DNA from: Hexactinellida sp. DTS-2022
Taxonomy: Eukaryota; Porifera; Hexactinellida
Assembly: GCA_028753945.1 (NCBI GenBank)
Contig: JAPNXP010000006.1
Span: 3,224,001 to 3,288,000, forward strand
Length of the DNA: 64,000 nucleotides
Reading direction: 5' to 3'
Below, piece by piece: positions 12,330-24,779 of the stretch. A program made the position numbers and the translations under genes. How positions within the stretch are numbered: the first letter of the stretch is position 1; every line of letters starts with the position of its first letter. Under the pieces are notes generated by a model. It saw only the letters and a list, made by a program, of their open reading frames with translations, was not told the origin of the DNA and ran no database searches.

Positions 12330-12759
12330 TACAGTCAACAAATTAATGAAAATTCAGAATTAACCTAGAAGTTAGCTTCCCACAGGTATTGTAGGTAAAC
12401 AAGTATGCTGATTTCGAAGTTTGCATTTATAAATTTATAATATGAATAATTATTGTTGTTGTTTACAAAAAGAGGTAAACAAATTAATTAAATTCAAAAT
12501 CAACCTAGAAATTGGGTTTCAACTGTTATTATAGATAAACAAATATTCTGAACACGAATTTCGCATTCATAAATTTCTAGTATGAATATTTATTGTTGTT
12601 GTTGTTGTTGTTTACCAAAAAAAGGAACACAAATTCCCGAAAATTCAAAAGCAACCTAGAAATTAGCTTTCAAGGGATATTATTAGTAACAAGTTTAAAC
12701 TTTGGTGGAAAGGGTGAAGTGTAAGGCCGCATAGCGGTCGTTAACTTGAGGTGCGATCC
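12330..12759 (+). mobile_element. Helitron family 2 copy, 3' part, interrupted
   Basis: Contains about three internal units of the family's tandem repeat (AACCTAGAA, GCTTTCAA, CGAATTTCGCAT, TTGTTGTTGTT) and then GGCCGCATAGCGG. The 3' end is interrupted by the element at 12760. Confidence 0.55.
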
Positions 12760-13005
12760 ATAGGCGCCGAAAGGGGGGGGGTCAGGGAGGGTGTCACCCC
12801 CCCTGGCCGAGGAGAATTCAGGGGAAAAAAATGGAAAATTCTTGATTCCATAACGAGTTTGTATAAATATCAGTGGATGATGTATATATCTTTACAATTA
12901 TGCCCATCAAACATTGATTTTATCCCCATAAGCATTGTTTTTTGAACTTTCACATTTGAATATTACGTCACACCCCCCCTAGCGTTTGAGAGTTTCGGCG
13001 CCCAT
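12760..13005. mobile_element. Mutator-like MITE with 10-bp TSD
   Basis: Inverted ends ATAGGCGCCGAAA and TTTCGGCGCCCAT. The flanks are GGTGCGATCC on both sides (12750-12759 and 13006-13015). A 10-bp duplication fits Mutator-like elements better than hAT. Inserted in a Helitron 3' end. Confidence 0.65.
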
Positions 13006-13142
13006 GGTGCGATCCATACCGTACCGATTGGTATTCGTATTAACGAGGTTCTACTGTATATACTTTGTTCGAGGTCAAAACAATTACAATTTTTAGATAC
13101 AGCTTTGTTTATTTAATTCGAAAAATAATTTAATTGCGTATT

Positions 13143-13322
13143 CAGTCGACTCCGCTTAATAGAGTCACCTCGGAACCAGGTCGTTTTGACCCGATTAAGC
13201 GAAGAAATCTATTAACCGAAAATATTTTAAGCCAAAATCTAATTCCGTCCTATAAATCCTGTGAGATTTTACCCGATTAGTGAAATCTATTAACCGGTGG
13301 CTCTATTAAGCGGAGTCTACTG
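13143..13322. mobile_element. pogo/Tigger-like MITE
   Basis: Ends CAGTCGACTCCGCTTAATAG and ATTAAGCGGAGTCTACTG, the same family as 10669-10850. Confidence 0.75.
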
Positions 13323-14997
13323 TAATAGGTACTAACTAATCCCTGCCTAAATTATTGAGTGACTGCCATTGTATTATATATAGAATGCTATGAATAGTTT
13401 AATTACTTATTAGGTCTTATTTAATTAATTAAGCGAGCCTACAAATCATACTATGCACTTGCAATATTCAATGGATATCACACTGAATATATGAATTTGT
13501 TTTGGGTAGTTTTCTTGCTAAAGTGGATAGTTTAATTCCACACATAATTAATTATTCAGATTAAATCTAATCTATTAATATATTATGGGATTAGGCGCTA
13601 TAAGTATTCTCATTGAATAATTAATGAAATTAAAAATAAATGTTGAAATCACCACGAATCAAAATATCTGTAGAATATGTTAGGCAATTAAGTGGTTAGA
13701 TACCAATATTTCAAACAAAATTAGATATAATTGCATGTATGTATTTCCATGAACAAGTAATTCGGTTAAATAGTTTATTTTCCTACATGTTACTGTGTGA
13801 GACCCAAGTTAAACAGCCAAATAATGATACTTGTAAAAGTTGATGTCTCATGACAAATTTAATCAATATACGTATTGGTAATAGCACCGAAGTATGTATA
13901 AACTTTAAACACTCCAGAAATAAATAATAATTTTAGACTTATAATTAAGTTAGCAGATTTTAGATTGTACAACAAATGATGCAGGGCATAATGATGATAT
14001 TTCCTATTTAAGATTAATGCGAATGTATATCGATACAATTATAGTGAATATACAGATAAACAAAGAAATTTACTTACTTTTTATCTGATTCAACTGATTG
14101 ATGATATTAGCGTTATTGATAATTGTAATAGGATCTATAAACACAGATAAATACAATAAATACAGTGATATGATAATGAATAGTATCATTATAAAGGAGG
14201 GAATAAGCAATTGAAATGTCATTATTAAATGCCCGTATTTCTGGTATAATACATGTTCAAATTCTATAAAATATAATTAAGACAACTCACTGTAATTCGT
14301 TGATAATGGAAGTATCTTTGATTATAAGAAATTCCTTTTGAGATTCTTCAATTATGGATAAGTTTCCTAGCAACAGATATTATGGTAAAGAAATTATTCA
14401 ACTAACATAATAAATTGTTTGTTAAATACTATATACTAACCTGATAAATTGATAAATCACTGATTATAGAAATTAGGTTAATTTCGGAGTTTATATGAGT
14501 ATCTTCAAGTATTAATACAGTTATTATGAATAATATAAGTTGAATAGAATAGTATAGAGCCACTATATCAGCTTATTTATAGATAGATGCAATATGAGAC
14601 TAATTATAGGAAAGTCTCTATGCATATTCCACTGTAACCATATACTTAACCAAATTTACTTTTTGACAATTAAACCAAATTTTTCTAATAAACTTTCAAA
14701 TGTTTATTCCAATTCATTATGTCTAACTTAATTACTGTTTACAAGAATTATTTATGCAACATTCATTCTAAAGTCTATTTTATTGTATCTACGTATTGGC
14801 AAACATTTTAAAGTATTGGAATATGATAAAATAATATTATATAATTCTTTTTTGTTCATAATGAATGACTTATAAGGATTTTGAATATGTTTGTAACTTT
14901 GTATATATGCAATAATTTTAATGAATATATCTCTTATTGAATTGAGAGTCCATGTATAAAGTCAGTTCATGTACTGTACTCAACTGTGTATGTATAC
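13323..14997. other. AT-rich spacer without recognised genes
   Basis: About 1.7 kb of strongly AT-rich sequence. No coding, RNA or repeat ends were recognised on either strand. Confidence 0.4.
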
Positions 14998-15660
14998 CAG
15001 GGTTGCCGTGGGAAGGGAATTTTCATTCCCATTCCCATCCCATTCCCACAGGATTTCTGTGGGAATTCCCATAGGATTCCCACAGGATTTCCCATAGGAT
15101 TCCCACAGGATTCCCATAGGATTCCCACAGGATTCCCACATGTGGGAATTCCCATAGGATTTCCCACATGTGGGATTTCTATAGGATTTCCCACATGTGG
15201 GAATTCCCACAGGATTCCCACATGTGGGAAATCCCATAGCATTTACAATTTTACACAGGATTCCTACGTATGGGAATTCGCCTATATAGTGTTCATGAAT
15301 CATTATGGTTTGTCTACAACCATAATGTATACTATGCTTTATTGGTAATATGATCTATATGAATGTGTGGAAATTCTAATGATAGTCCTATGGGAATTCC
15401 CATAGGATTCCCACAGGATTCCCACATGTGGGAATTCCCATAGGATTCCCATAGGTTTCCCACAGGATTCCCACATGTGGGAATTCCCATAGGATTCCCA
15501 TAGGTTTCCCACAGGATTCCCACATGTGGGAATTCCCATAGGATTCCCACAGGATTCCCACATGTGGGAATTCCCATAGGCTAAAAAGATTTCCCATTCC
15601 CATCCCATATGGGAATTCTGTGGGAATTCCCACAGGATTCCCATACCCACGGCAACCCTG
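14998..15660 (-). mobile_element. hAT MITE family I, copy 2 (inverted, longest)
   Basis: Ends CAGGGTTGCCGTGGG and its reverse complement. The unique core is in the opposite orientation to copies 1 and 3. At 663 bp it is longer than copy 1 (456) and copy 3 (436) because it carries more GGGAATCC-type units. The flanks ATGTATAC and CATTGTAT do not form a convincing duplication. Confidence 0.85.
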
Positions 15661-15736
15661 CATTGTATACTGCTTGCATTATCTATTGGTGTGTATAACA
15701 AGCTATAGAGACAGTGCTTTATAGTTTGTATTCAGA

Positions 15737-15842
15737 GCAGACCCGTAGCCAAGGGGTCTAGGGGGGATGATCCCTCCATACAGAATTGTGGGTCCCCTGA
15801 GGATTCTTAATGTCCAATTAAACTCCGTGAATACAAATACCA
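15737..15842. mobile_element. Fragment related to the element at 3071-3400
   Basis: Starts CAGACCCGTAGCCAAGG and shares, inverted, the segment around TGTCCAATTAAACTCC found near 3305-3335. Confidence 0.45.
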
Positions 15843-16980
15843 GGTCAGTGATGTCCAACATGGTTTGCACGGACTGAAGTAAGGGGTCACGCATTTTGGC
15901 TTTGCAATCGTTTTGCCTTATCTCCTAATTCCTAAATTTTTCACCAAATACATAGTACATATGCATTGTAATATCATTAGTACTTGTTGATTCATTCCAT
16001 CCATTACTCAGTGATATTCTGTAATTATTCAATAAGGTATTAAACGAATTTCTAACGGGAGTATAACTATTTATCCGTAATGCACCATACTCCTAACACG
16101 GAAACACAATATATCCGTAGAGACTATCAGCAGCGCCGAAAGTTCAATTCCCTACAATGCACCTTGTTTAGCTAATTTGTCAAACAATATTCAATTAACG
16201 AAACTACTACTAAGCTGTACAATTATATTACAGGGGCATGGACTGACCACTATTGAACTGACTCCGCCGCCCCTGTATTAACTAACAAGACTAGTCCGAA
16301 GTAACAGTAATCAACTGTTTGCCATTTTGAACTTTGTTTTCAATCACAATTAAATAATAATGACCCAATTTAGTAAATACGATTCAACTAATATCTTTAA
16401 AGTTGAAATATACCTTTTGAGATTTTGTAAGGGACAATTATTCGTTGTTTACAGATCATTTTATATGACATATTAAATATGTTTGCACTGAAAGCAACCA
16501 AATCGTAGACTGTAACATAATAGCGCTAACAAGTTAAATATGCAAGAAGTTTGATTACCTATGTGGACTATATAACTTCTTGGATATTCTATGTGAGAGG
16601 GATACTATAAATTATATTAAATTACATTAAATGTTTACTCGTGTAAATCTGTGCAATAAATCCCATTTTATGTAATCAGTAAATCAATAATGCTAAGTGG
16701 ATTACAGGATACACAATTTAGTATAAAAACTAATTAACATAACTTATAATATAATTCGAAATGATATTAAAAATTATCCTATACTCAGTTTTTTTATCTA
16801 TTTCCTAATATTCAGTGGATACTGGGGGTTTATTTTCGCCAGGAGAATCCATTGCTGCAGAAAATACAAGAGAGGAGTAGCGAGATGTCTCTCAGGTGAT
16901 TCAGGTTATTTAAACAAACAATTATATAATCATTATGAAACGGAAATATGGAAAATACTCTACTACTTTTGATTAATATG
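15843..16980. other. Spacer upstream of the membrane-protein relic
   Basis: Mostly featureless. A small inverted pair (ACAGGGGC at 16231, GCCCCTGT near 16270) suggests a tiny MITE. A possible exon after TTCAG near 16815 has no family match that I recognise. Confidence 0.3.
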
Positions 16981-17015
16981 ATAATATCTGTGAGATTATT
17001 GCTAGTATATTATTT

Positions 17016-17884
17016 TTGACATCAAGTACCATACAGCATTACCTTACCTACCATAAAGTAAGTAATAATACACTCGTTTTACCATCCACTGATTGTACAA
17101 TTTATGACAAGCCTGGACTGAATCAAGTTAATATTATTTACACGGAAATTCCTTTCTTAATTGGACTTAACTCCATAGCGAGATCTGCTGAGTTATTTGT
17201 ACTTGCCCTCAGTGCAGGTTTGATGAATTATCTAATTATTCGTATGAAGAAAATCAAACAACCGTACAACACATTGAATTCTCGGCTGTTCTTAAATATA
17301 ACCACCTTGTTAAGTATAGTCATTATCCTAACTGGGTTTATACAATATACCACGGTTATTAGTACCGTATTGTTCTACGTTATTGTACCCACATATCTCT
17401 GTATATTGGTTCGCACTTCTACCGATTCAAATGTGCCTTGCTCCAGAGAGCTTTGGAGCGTCTCACACAACACGGTTCCAACAAGGAAGAGATGAAACAG
17501 TACAGATACTGCAAGCACACTATTAATATTATAACATGCGGATATCTGCTCATAATATTAGGAGAGATCTTAATAAATCTTACTGCGGTTTTCACCAGTA
17601 TATTATTCTTTGGAGACTGTTATTTCCCGTTTAATTTGTTCAGTTCGTTAAACTATGTTATCCAAACTGAAGAAGCTGTTGAAACATTCTTGAAAGTAAT
17701 GCGATATCCGGAGTTGATTGGCAAAGTTATTCTCTTTCTATCAATATCAATAGGCCTGTCGCCTATCGTGTTCGTCACAATCTGTATTTGGTGTAAACAT
17801 ATTCATAAGTTTATTTATGGCACAAAGAAAATACAGTATACTACTGCAAATAAGGACTTAGAAGAGTTATTAATTAATAATTAA
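17016..17884 (+). pseudogene. Multi-pass membrane protein, GPCR-like, frameshifted
   Basis: Two overlapping frames (17016-17495 and 17438-17884) together give one polytopic protein. Hydrophobic helices are near LFVLALSAGLMNYLIIR, LFLNITTLLSIVIILTGFI and VLFYVIVPTYLCILV in the first frame, and near INIITCGYLLIILGEILI and KVILFLSISIGLSPIVFV in the second. The switch around 17400-17440 restores a basic stretch (FYRFKCALLQRALERL) directly after the third helix, where a GPCR second intracellular loop would lie. The first frame opens without a good ATG, so an upstream exon is likely. No DRY or NPxxY motif is obvious, so the GPCR assignment rests on topology only. It ends at TAA 17882-17884. Confidence 0.5.
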
Positions 17885-18248
17885 TTCACCCGTTATCTTA
17901 TATTTCTTGGAAGTAATGCCTACTATATCCCATATAATATTTGGTGCCTAATTATTATACAAATATATTTGTGTTTGTTTGTGTGCTCATTTTTATTTGG
18001 AGAGTGTTGTAATATTGAAGTATTTCAATACAATGGAACTAGTAGATGGTAAGCTATAAGATAAGTACAATTGACTCCGCTTAATTCGTAAAAATCTCCA
18101 AAACAAATCTATTTAAAGAGATAAGCTAATGTTTATTTTATTTCATTAATTGAAACAATGTCAGGCCCGATGTGTCCCAATTCAGGGAAATCGACTATGT
18201 TCATTGGTTGCAAATGTGTCATAAGTCCTTAACTCGAAATTAGTTGTA

Positions 18249-18882
18249 CAACTCCCGTTATAACGAAGTGCTCGGGACCGTAGTTTCATTTCGTTATAAT
18301 TGGATTAATATCAATAGCTTAGAAGCAAGGTTGAAACCGCTCGAACATGAATAGTTCATGAATAGTGCCCTACCGAATACGAATACTGATAATTTACGGT
18401 TACGTCAACCGAATACCAGGGATTATCCAGGAACGTGAGACGCTCCTTTTGGAGTATGATTTAGGAAAATAATTAATTAGGAGCGCAAAAATTGAAATCT
18501 TCTCTATACCGTAACATTAATTTGTGATTTAGGCAATTTATAAATGGCTGAATAATACACTGCCGAAGACGAATACTGATAATATTATGTCGGGAGACCG
18601 AATACCGAATAGTGATATCTATCAGGTTGGCAACCAAATAACAACTATTCGGCAAATAGTATTCGGTTCAACCAAATATATCAGTATTCGGTTTCAACCT
18701 TGCTTAGAAGCTATATCATGGGATTTAAATTACTTCGTTATAAGCGTAATTTCGTTATATCCATTTCGTTGTAACCGAAGTTTTAATATGTAATAAGATA
18801 GAAGCATTTCCGGACCATTAAACGACTTCGTTATAAGCAGGTACTTCGTTATATCCGACTTTGGTATAACGGGAGCTGACTG
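18249..18882. mobile_element. Tc1/pogo-like MITE (CAACTCCCGTTATAACGAAG ends), interrupted
   Basis: Starts CAACTCCCGTTATAACGAAG after TA and ends TTGGTATAACGGGAGCTGACTG before TA in the sense of its inverted repeat. It is split by a nested hAT MITE at 18326-18702. Confidence 0.65.
18326..18702. mobile_element. hAT MITE with iterated CCGAATA motif, perfect TSD
   Basis: Ends CAAGGTTGAAACCG and CGGTTTCAACCTTG with CTTAGAAG on both sides (18318-18325 and 18703-18710). The interior repeats CCGAATACCGAATA and ATTCGGT blocks. Confidence 0.85.
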
Positions 18883-19240
18883 TATATCACAAAAAATCTG
18901 ACTAGTTGTGAGTCTGTGACACATTAAATTTAGTACAACGAATTTTTTTAATTTTTTTACATATTTTTGTAAATCACATCAGTAAATATTCATATTAGCA
19001 ATTTGTAAATGCGAAATTCGAATTCAACATACTTGTTTACCCAGTATATCATTTGGAAGTTAGTTTATATCTTAAATATAAATGCACTTTTTATTCTCCA
19101 TGACATTAATGCAATCCAGGTTAACAAACAAACACTAATTGTGTTTTAATAATACGAGCCCTTCGATCTCGGTCGCTTTGCGACGGTTCGGAGCTTCAAG
19201 CCTCAATTGACGGCCGCTGCGCAGCCTTACTACGCCTTGA
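18883..19240 (-). mobile_element. Helitron family 2 fragment
   Basis: Contains the reversed family blocks CGAGCCCTTCGATCTCGGTCGCTTTGCGACG (19155-19186) and CGGCCGCTGCGCAGCC, preceded by AATCCAGG-type 5' sequence; 18883-19015 has no recognised feature. Confidence 0.45.
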
Positions 19241-19383
19241 AACTAATAATTTAGAATTATACATCTCTGTGGTGTATTAAATATATTCCTCAGGCGCTGA
19301 TTAGTGTTTCCCCATATATTTTCTCTGTCCTTATACGTATATACCTATGGATAGGGCCCACGGATATAAATAGACAGCTTAGG

Positions 19384-19566
19384 CAGTGGCGTAGACTCGG
19401 AATGGGGATTGGTAGGGGCCGTAGGGCTATTGGGCTTGGATTCAGGATTGGTAGGGCCATTTATGCTAACTTGCATCACACTTAATAGAAGATGATGGCT
19501 CTTGAGTCTTGACAAATTATTGGTAGGGCCATGCCCTCACCAACCCTACCGGAGCCTACGCCTATG
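19384..19566. mobile_element. hAT-like MITE, CAGTGGCGTAGACTC ends
   Basis: Ends CAGTGGCGTAGACTC and GAGCCTACGCCTATG. The flanks AGCTTAGG and CTATTAGG match at 5 of 8 positions. The interior repeats ATTGGTAGGGCC. Confidence 0.55.
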
Positions 19567-20049
19567 CTATTAGGGGGGCACAACCCTACTCTGAAACAAT
19601 AGCATAACTGTTATGTGGGTCACTAGCGGTAACATAAACATTACCCATATGATTCCCCGTAATATAATGAACCTGTGTATAGGGCCTTTGAATTTTAAGT
19701 AATGCTCAAGGGGGTAAGTGTTACAGCCCGTCCTTTTTATTACAAAATGGCAAAAGCGTGATGTAGGGAGGGGGTATATAATTTTGTTAATTTTTCGTTA
19801 CATAACCCGACACTTTTTATAGGCGCCTAGATTCAGTTTGAGCTCAATATTCAATGCACATACATTCATTCAGGGGCGTATTTGACGGGGGCTCAATATT
19901 AAGTGCACATAAATTAATTACTCAAATTGCATCACGTCTATTGATACAACCGGAATTTTATTTGAAAAGGCATGTGTGTGAATTACAAGCGAGGGACTTA
20001 GGCCCGAGTGAAAGTTGTAGAACGCGTAGCGCGGACGAGCAGCTTAAAT

Positions 20050-20384
20050 GATTAAAGCTCGATTGTTGTGTGTTTGTTTGTCCGGATTGTATTAATTAAA
20101 GTGATGGGGGTATAAATCCGCATGTATAATTGAGATATAAACTAACTTCCAAATGTTATAATAGTTAAACAAAGACAGTATGCTGATTACGAATTTCGCA
20201 TTTACAAATTTATAATGTTAATATTTATTGTTGTTTACAAAAACAGGTAAACAACTTATAATTTTGGAAATGGTAGAAAGGGAACTAGTTTATAACATCC
20301 TCCATGGAGAGAAGAGGAAAGTATTTAACTTGAGGTACGTAGCACAGACACGCGCAAAGCGACCTAGACCGAAGGGCTCGTATA
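20050..20384 (+). mobile_element. Helitron family 2 copy, short
   Basis: Begins near TTAAAGCTCGATTGTTGTGT, has one internal repeat unit and ends with the GGTACGTAGCAC and GCGCAAAGCGAC hairpin remnants and GAAGGGCTCGT. Confidence 0.6.
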
Positions 20385-20892
20385 AAATAATTTATTTTGT
20401 CTCCTATATGATCTTAGCAGTTAAACATAACGAGTACAAAATTAGCCCTGTATACAAATTTTCAGCTTTCTGGGACTCGTAGTCTTTCCAATTAATTACG
20501 GACAAACATCCAAACAAACAAACAAACCAAGGAATTATCCAGGAGCGCCTTAACAACTCCCCAATGAGATTACATACTACCGTAACAACCCCCCAATGCT
20601 ACATAATGACACTGCAGCCCATTCTCTACACAGCTACGCTAAGGGAGCCTCGCTCTACTCGTTCTACTGACGCAACCAGCTTAGAGAATACAGATCCTCC
20701 TCATGGACACGTTATTTCGCTAGCTCGTATACCAGGGGATATTATTGCTAACTGGAGGGACAAAGGACATCAGATTGACTCAGTTATAAAGTGGTACCGG
20801 CCTAACCAGTGACGTCAGAGTGATCAGGCCTGAGGAGTTATAGTGGTGTTCGTATTCACCTAATAGCAATTGCTCTATTAGCAGGTTATTTT

Positions 20893-20988
20893 CAGGGCTT
20901 TTAACGAGTCATTTGATTGACTCGATAACTCGCGAGTCATCGAATTTTATCACGAGTCAAATGTCTCTATGACTCATGAAAATTCCTG
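20893..20988. mobile_element. hAT MITE family III, short copy, perfect TSD
   Basis: Ends CAGGGCTTTTAACGAGTCA and TGACTCATGAAAATTCCTG with GTTATTTT on both sides (20885-20892 and 20989-20996). The interior is reiterated GACTCG/CGAGTC. A longer copy is at 55142-55480. Confidence 0.9.
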
Positions 20989-21112
20989 GTTATTTTCAGT
21001 CTCCAAATGAGCATTAGTGTTAATTCTGTTTCTCTAATTACAAGTTCGCCTATTAACTAGCAAATTTCAATGCAAAATACAACTTTCTATTACGCGAACA
21101 CCACTGTACATA

Positions 21113-21262
21113 CAATCGACTCCGCTTAATTGAGTTCCTTTGGATCGAGTATGTAGGATGCAATTAAGTGGAGAAATCCTTTTGACTGAAAGTATTGCTT
21201 GACAAACTGATTTCGTTCTGTAAATCCTGTGAGAGGATAATCCAATTAAGCGGAGTTTACTG
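21113..21262. mobile_element. pogo/Tigger-like MITE
   Basis: Starts CAATCGACTCCGCTTAATTG after TA and ends AATTAAGCGGAGTTTACTG before TA. Confidence 0.7.
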
Positions 21263-21290
21263 TACTTTTATAATGAATAGCTGAGTAATA

Positions 21291-21639
21291 CAGTTGACTC
21301 TCGTTAGTACAAACTCTATTAATACTCTAACGCTGTTTTGGTTCTCTTCAAATCTCCTTTATTACATAATAATTCCTGTTAATTTAAGTGACATAAACAT
21401 CAACTTGTATTTTTTACCCACTATACTATTACATAGGCGTAGCACGCGGTCCGGCTGGTCCGGCCATGGCCGGACCACTAACTGTTTGGCCGGAGATCTT
21501 TCAGAGCCGTGCGACGCCCGTGTATTAGTATAGTGGCCCAATTCAGGGGGACTGAAGTAGTGTTTGTGTTAATTAATAATAAATTAATTAATTAACCAGA
21601 ATTTCGTATTAACCGTGTTGTTCTAACGAAGTTCCACTG
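21291..21639. mobile_element. Tc1/pogo-like MITE with a nested GC-rich palindrome
   Basis: Starts CAGTTGACTCTCGTTAGTAC after TA and ends TTCTAACGAAGTTCCACTG before TA. Inside, 21432-21521 is a GC-rich palindrome (GGCGTAGCACG and CGTGCGACGCC) that looks like a second, nested MITE. Confidence 0.6.
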
Positions 21640-21683
21640 TATTTGTTAGTTCCTGGAACCAACTCTTAGGTATCCTGAGGACC

Positions 21684-24480
21684 ATGGATATCGTAACACC
21701 TGCATACGTAAACCGCACTTTTGAAGACCGAGAGTGAGTTCGCGAGATCGTAAAGACCGCAGCTACTGCTAGCGAGGCACTTGAGGCACTTGAGGCACTC
21801 GCCGCTACTCTGGACCCGCCAATAGACCAATATAGCTCCAGGCAAGCCCTCTGCCGGCCACCAGGCAACCTGGCGAATCTAGCGACCACCTATACTTCAA
21901 AGCAAAAGCGTTTGGCAGGCGTCGACCTGAAGTTTGTGGCTCTCTGATAGCCTCCCAACTCCCGCGTGATGTTGAATCGAAAATAAATGGTACAGTGGTC
22001 GAAACTGACAGCAATCTTGGAGGCGGCGCTAGCAGGAAACCACTGATCGATATAAAAAGAGAACTGAACTACCGCGGACACGCACTGGACAAAGGAAGTC
22101 GAGACGTAGAGCGAATCGTCAAAGTAGCTTCGCTATCGGGCCAGTCCACCACAGAACCGCCTGTTTCCGACGGGAAGAAGAACCGGATGCTCCCGGGAAA
22201 CTATAGCATACACCCAACAGAAGCGAGACAGGAGAGGTCAGCATACAGAGTTCATACAGTCGAAATCGGATTATTTTGTCATCGGATTATTTTGTTTTAT
22301 CGGACTATTTTGTCCTAATATTCGATGAAAAATATGATAAACATATACACCATTTTGCATGGATATCCCACCGGGTTTATTTGTCTTATCGGATTATTTT
22401 GTCGAATTATCCATGAAAAGAATTGGACAAAATAATTCGATTTCGACTGTATTTGGCGAAGATCACTTCTGGCGCTACTGTACACAGAGATGCTGCCCCA
22501 TCTGTGGAGGCAAGGAACATGGTATCAGCAATTGCCAAAGGAAGAAGTTCAGCGGGAGCAAGAGTCGTATCATGCAAATTTCCCAGCGTCACCCCGAATC
22601 CGAACTATCTGTGATACTATCAGTAAAGCTAGCAAATACACCAATGAAGATGATCCTGGCCTTCATTGACATAGGCACAGTCCGCGAGTTAGGCCTAGAT
22701 TCAATACGGCGACGCATAGCGACCGTGTATGGGGTAGGACAGAACCCAGTTCATCTAGTGGGGAATATCACTTTGGAAATCGACATAGGCGACGACCAAA
22801 TCGTACGGCATTCCTTTGGGTCTTTCAAGATCCCAACAAACCCCGCATATTAGGCAGAGATCTACTGAGGAAAATCGGCCCCACAGAATTTGATTGGAAT
22901 ACACAGCGCATACGATTGGGATCCGTCTGGAAAGACACACAAGCTACTCTTGAGGGTGGAGACCCTTTGATCCGCTCAGCAGTCGCCGCTCTCAGAGCGA
23001 AGATGACTTTAAAGCGCAGGACCGTATTTTCAGTACTGTTGTAAGGAAGCTATGGGACCTTGCTAGGATCAAGCTGCCACCATTGCCAGCTCGAACGGTC
23101 CAAGTGGCTTCGCCGCCACTCAAGGGTTTCCATAGGCCTCATCAGGAGGACCTTCTACCCTCGGTACGTTCACTACGACCGCTGTGCCTGACCTCTGCTC
23201 CCTAGGAGCTCCGTCAGCGCACATCTAGGTCTGCTCTCGCTCCTGTCCCTCGCGGACTCTAGCAGCACCTATGACCTCCTGGGAGTGACTCATCTCATCG
23301 TAGCGATCTCGCTATGCCGCTACATGACACTGTAAGTACACCGGGACGGATAAAAGTCTCCATCAACCCAGACCTATCCGATAACGAGCGATTGCAACTA
23401 GCCGCCTTAGTCGACGAATTCTCGGAAGTGTTCGCGGCCAACTCCAAGTCGCCTAACATCACGCCAAACGCTACTCACTCAATCGATACCAGTGGCAGAC
23501 TGCCCGTAAAACACACAGCGGCGCGTCTCCCGGCTACTCAAGCTCTGATTGATGAACAAGTTGCAGAAATGCTGCATAACGGGATCTGCCGTCCAACCAA
23601 CTCTCCATGGAGTAGCTCCATAATCCTAATCACCAAGAAGGATGGAGGTACCAGATTCGTCGTTGATTATCGCGCTTTGAATTACCTGACTCGCAAGGAC
23701 GCTTATCCTATGCCCAACCCCCGCGATATTTAGACAGCCTACACGGCGACCGTTACTATTCCTCGCTAGATTGCGCCAGCGCATATTGGGCCGTAGCAAT
23801 TGATCCCAAGATCAAGCAAAGACAGCATTTTCGACAGCGTTTTCGGCTCCCATTCATACGTGATGACTTTTTGGTTCATTCCCCTGGTATAGCGCTACAC
23901 ATCGGAGATCTCCGGGATACACTAATCCGACTCCGCCAGGCGAAGATCCAACTACGCGCCGACAAATACCGTATTGGATACCAGGAAATCGAATTCGTGA
24001 GACATACAATAACCCCAGACGGACACCAGCCACTCCCGAGCAACATTCAGCGGGTAACCACTTATCCACAGGCAAAGAATCGGACTGAACTCCAGAGGTT
24101 CCTTGGACGCGCTGACAACGAAGGTAGTGCATTTGAACCGATGTAAGGTCTGTAAGTACCAAGAATGCCAGCGAAGGCACACATTCTCCGTAGGTACCAA
24201 CCTGCGATTCACGAGAATTGAATGAATCCATTCATGCTGAGGAATTACAGCCTACTCATGCGATTCCAGTTACGCCAAACTCCGGGCAGGAGGGAAACCA
24301 CCGAGTCACCCGCTCGGGACGAATCAGTCAAAAGCCCAGCCCCTACGCTATAGAGAAACACTCATCATGAGGCCTTCTCGAAGGGAAAGTGATGTTAGAT
24401 CACATGTTGACTAAACAGACCTCCCACTACTACGCCCATAGTATAGGACTATCATTAGTTACAAAATAGATCTAGTAGCT
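21684..24480 (+). pseudogene. Ty3/gypsy-type retrotransposon copy 1, decayed
   Basis: Reading from about ATG 21684, a gag-like region (to about 22250) is homologous to copy 2 (ASQLPRDVESK against ASQLPKDIQSK; IKRELNY against IKRELIE). A CCHC zinc knuckle (C-x2-C-x4-H-x4-C near 22490-22535), a protease remnant with a DIG triplet, and reverse-transcriptase N-terminal blocks (about 23560-23735; KDGGTRFVVDYRALN) follow. A deletion near 23825-23850 removes the polymerase active site. RNase H and integrase are missing, and the tail near 24360-24410 matches the end of copy 2. It is interrupted by a MITE at 22257-22449. GC content is clearly above the surrounding DNA. No long terminal repeats were recognised. 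Confidence 0.85.
22257..22449. mobile_element. Tc1/pogo-like MITE with iterated CGGATTATTTTGTC
   Basis: Ends CAGTCGAAATCGGATTATTT and AAATAATTCGATTTCGACTG, TA on both sides. The TCGGATTATTTTGT block recurs several times. Inserted in the gag region of gypsy copy 1. Confidence 0.8.
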
Positions 24481-24538
24481 ACATTTAGCGATGCAAGCGA
24501 ATCTTAATTATGTTATTCTTTATCAGTCAATAAACTTA

Positions 24539-24770
24539 TCTATACTATTAAAACACAAGGCTGGGTGTATATGTGTATATATATATTTGTTTGTATGTTA
24601 CGAGTTGATTGAAGACAGTGGAAGGTTTCCAAATGCGATTTTTAGCATATAGCAGAGTTGTGGATTTGATTTGGATGGATTTGATGCATTTTAAAAGGAA
24701 AATAATTTGATTTGATTTGGATTTGATTTGATTTTGATTTGGATTTGATTGACCCAGGCTCCAAGGCTCA
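24539..24770 (+). mobile_element. Helitron family 3, 5' fragment, and GATTTG simple repeat
   Basis: Starts TCTATACTATTAAAACACAA after A and matches the 5' end of the element at 54984 for about 120 bp. From about 24655 it gives way to an irregular (GATTTGATTTG)n tract. Confidence 0.5.
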
Positions 24771-24779
24771 TCAGTAACG

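Noticed and set aside
14967-15701. Open frames of 80-120 residues rich in MGIPTCGNPVGILWEF
   Set aside because: They are translations of the family I iterated motif and appear on both strands and at every copy.
18860-18882. Possible telomeric or satellite sequence
   Set aside because: No (TTAGGG)n or long satellite array occurs anywhere in the window.
23040-23320. Resemblance between 23040-23320 and 51600-51790 (shared CTCATCAGGAGG)
   Set aside because: Beyond this short block the two do not align well enough to call a repeat.
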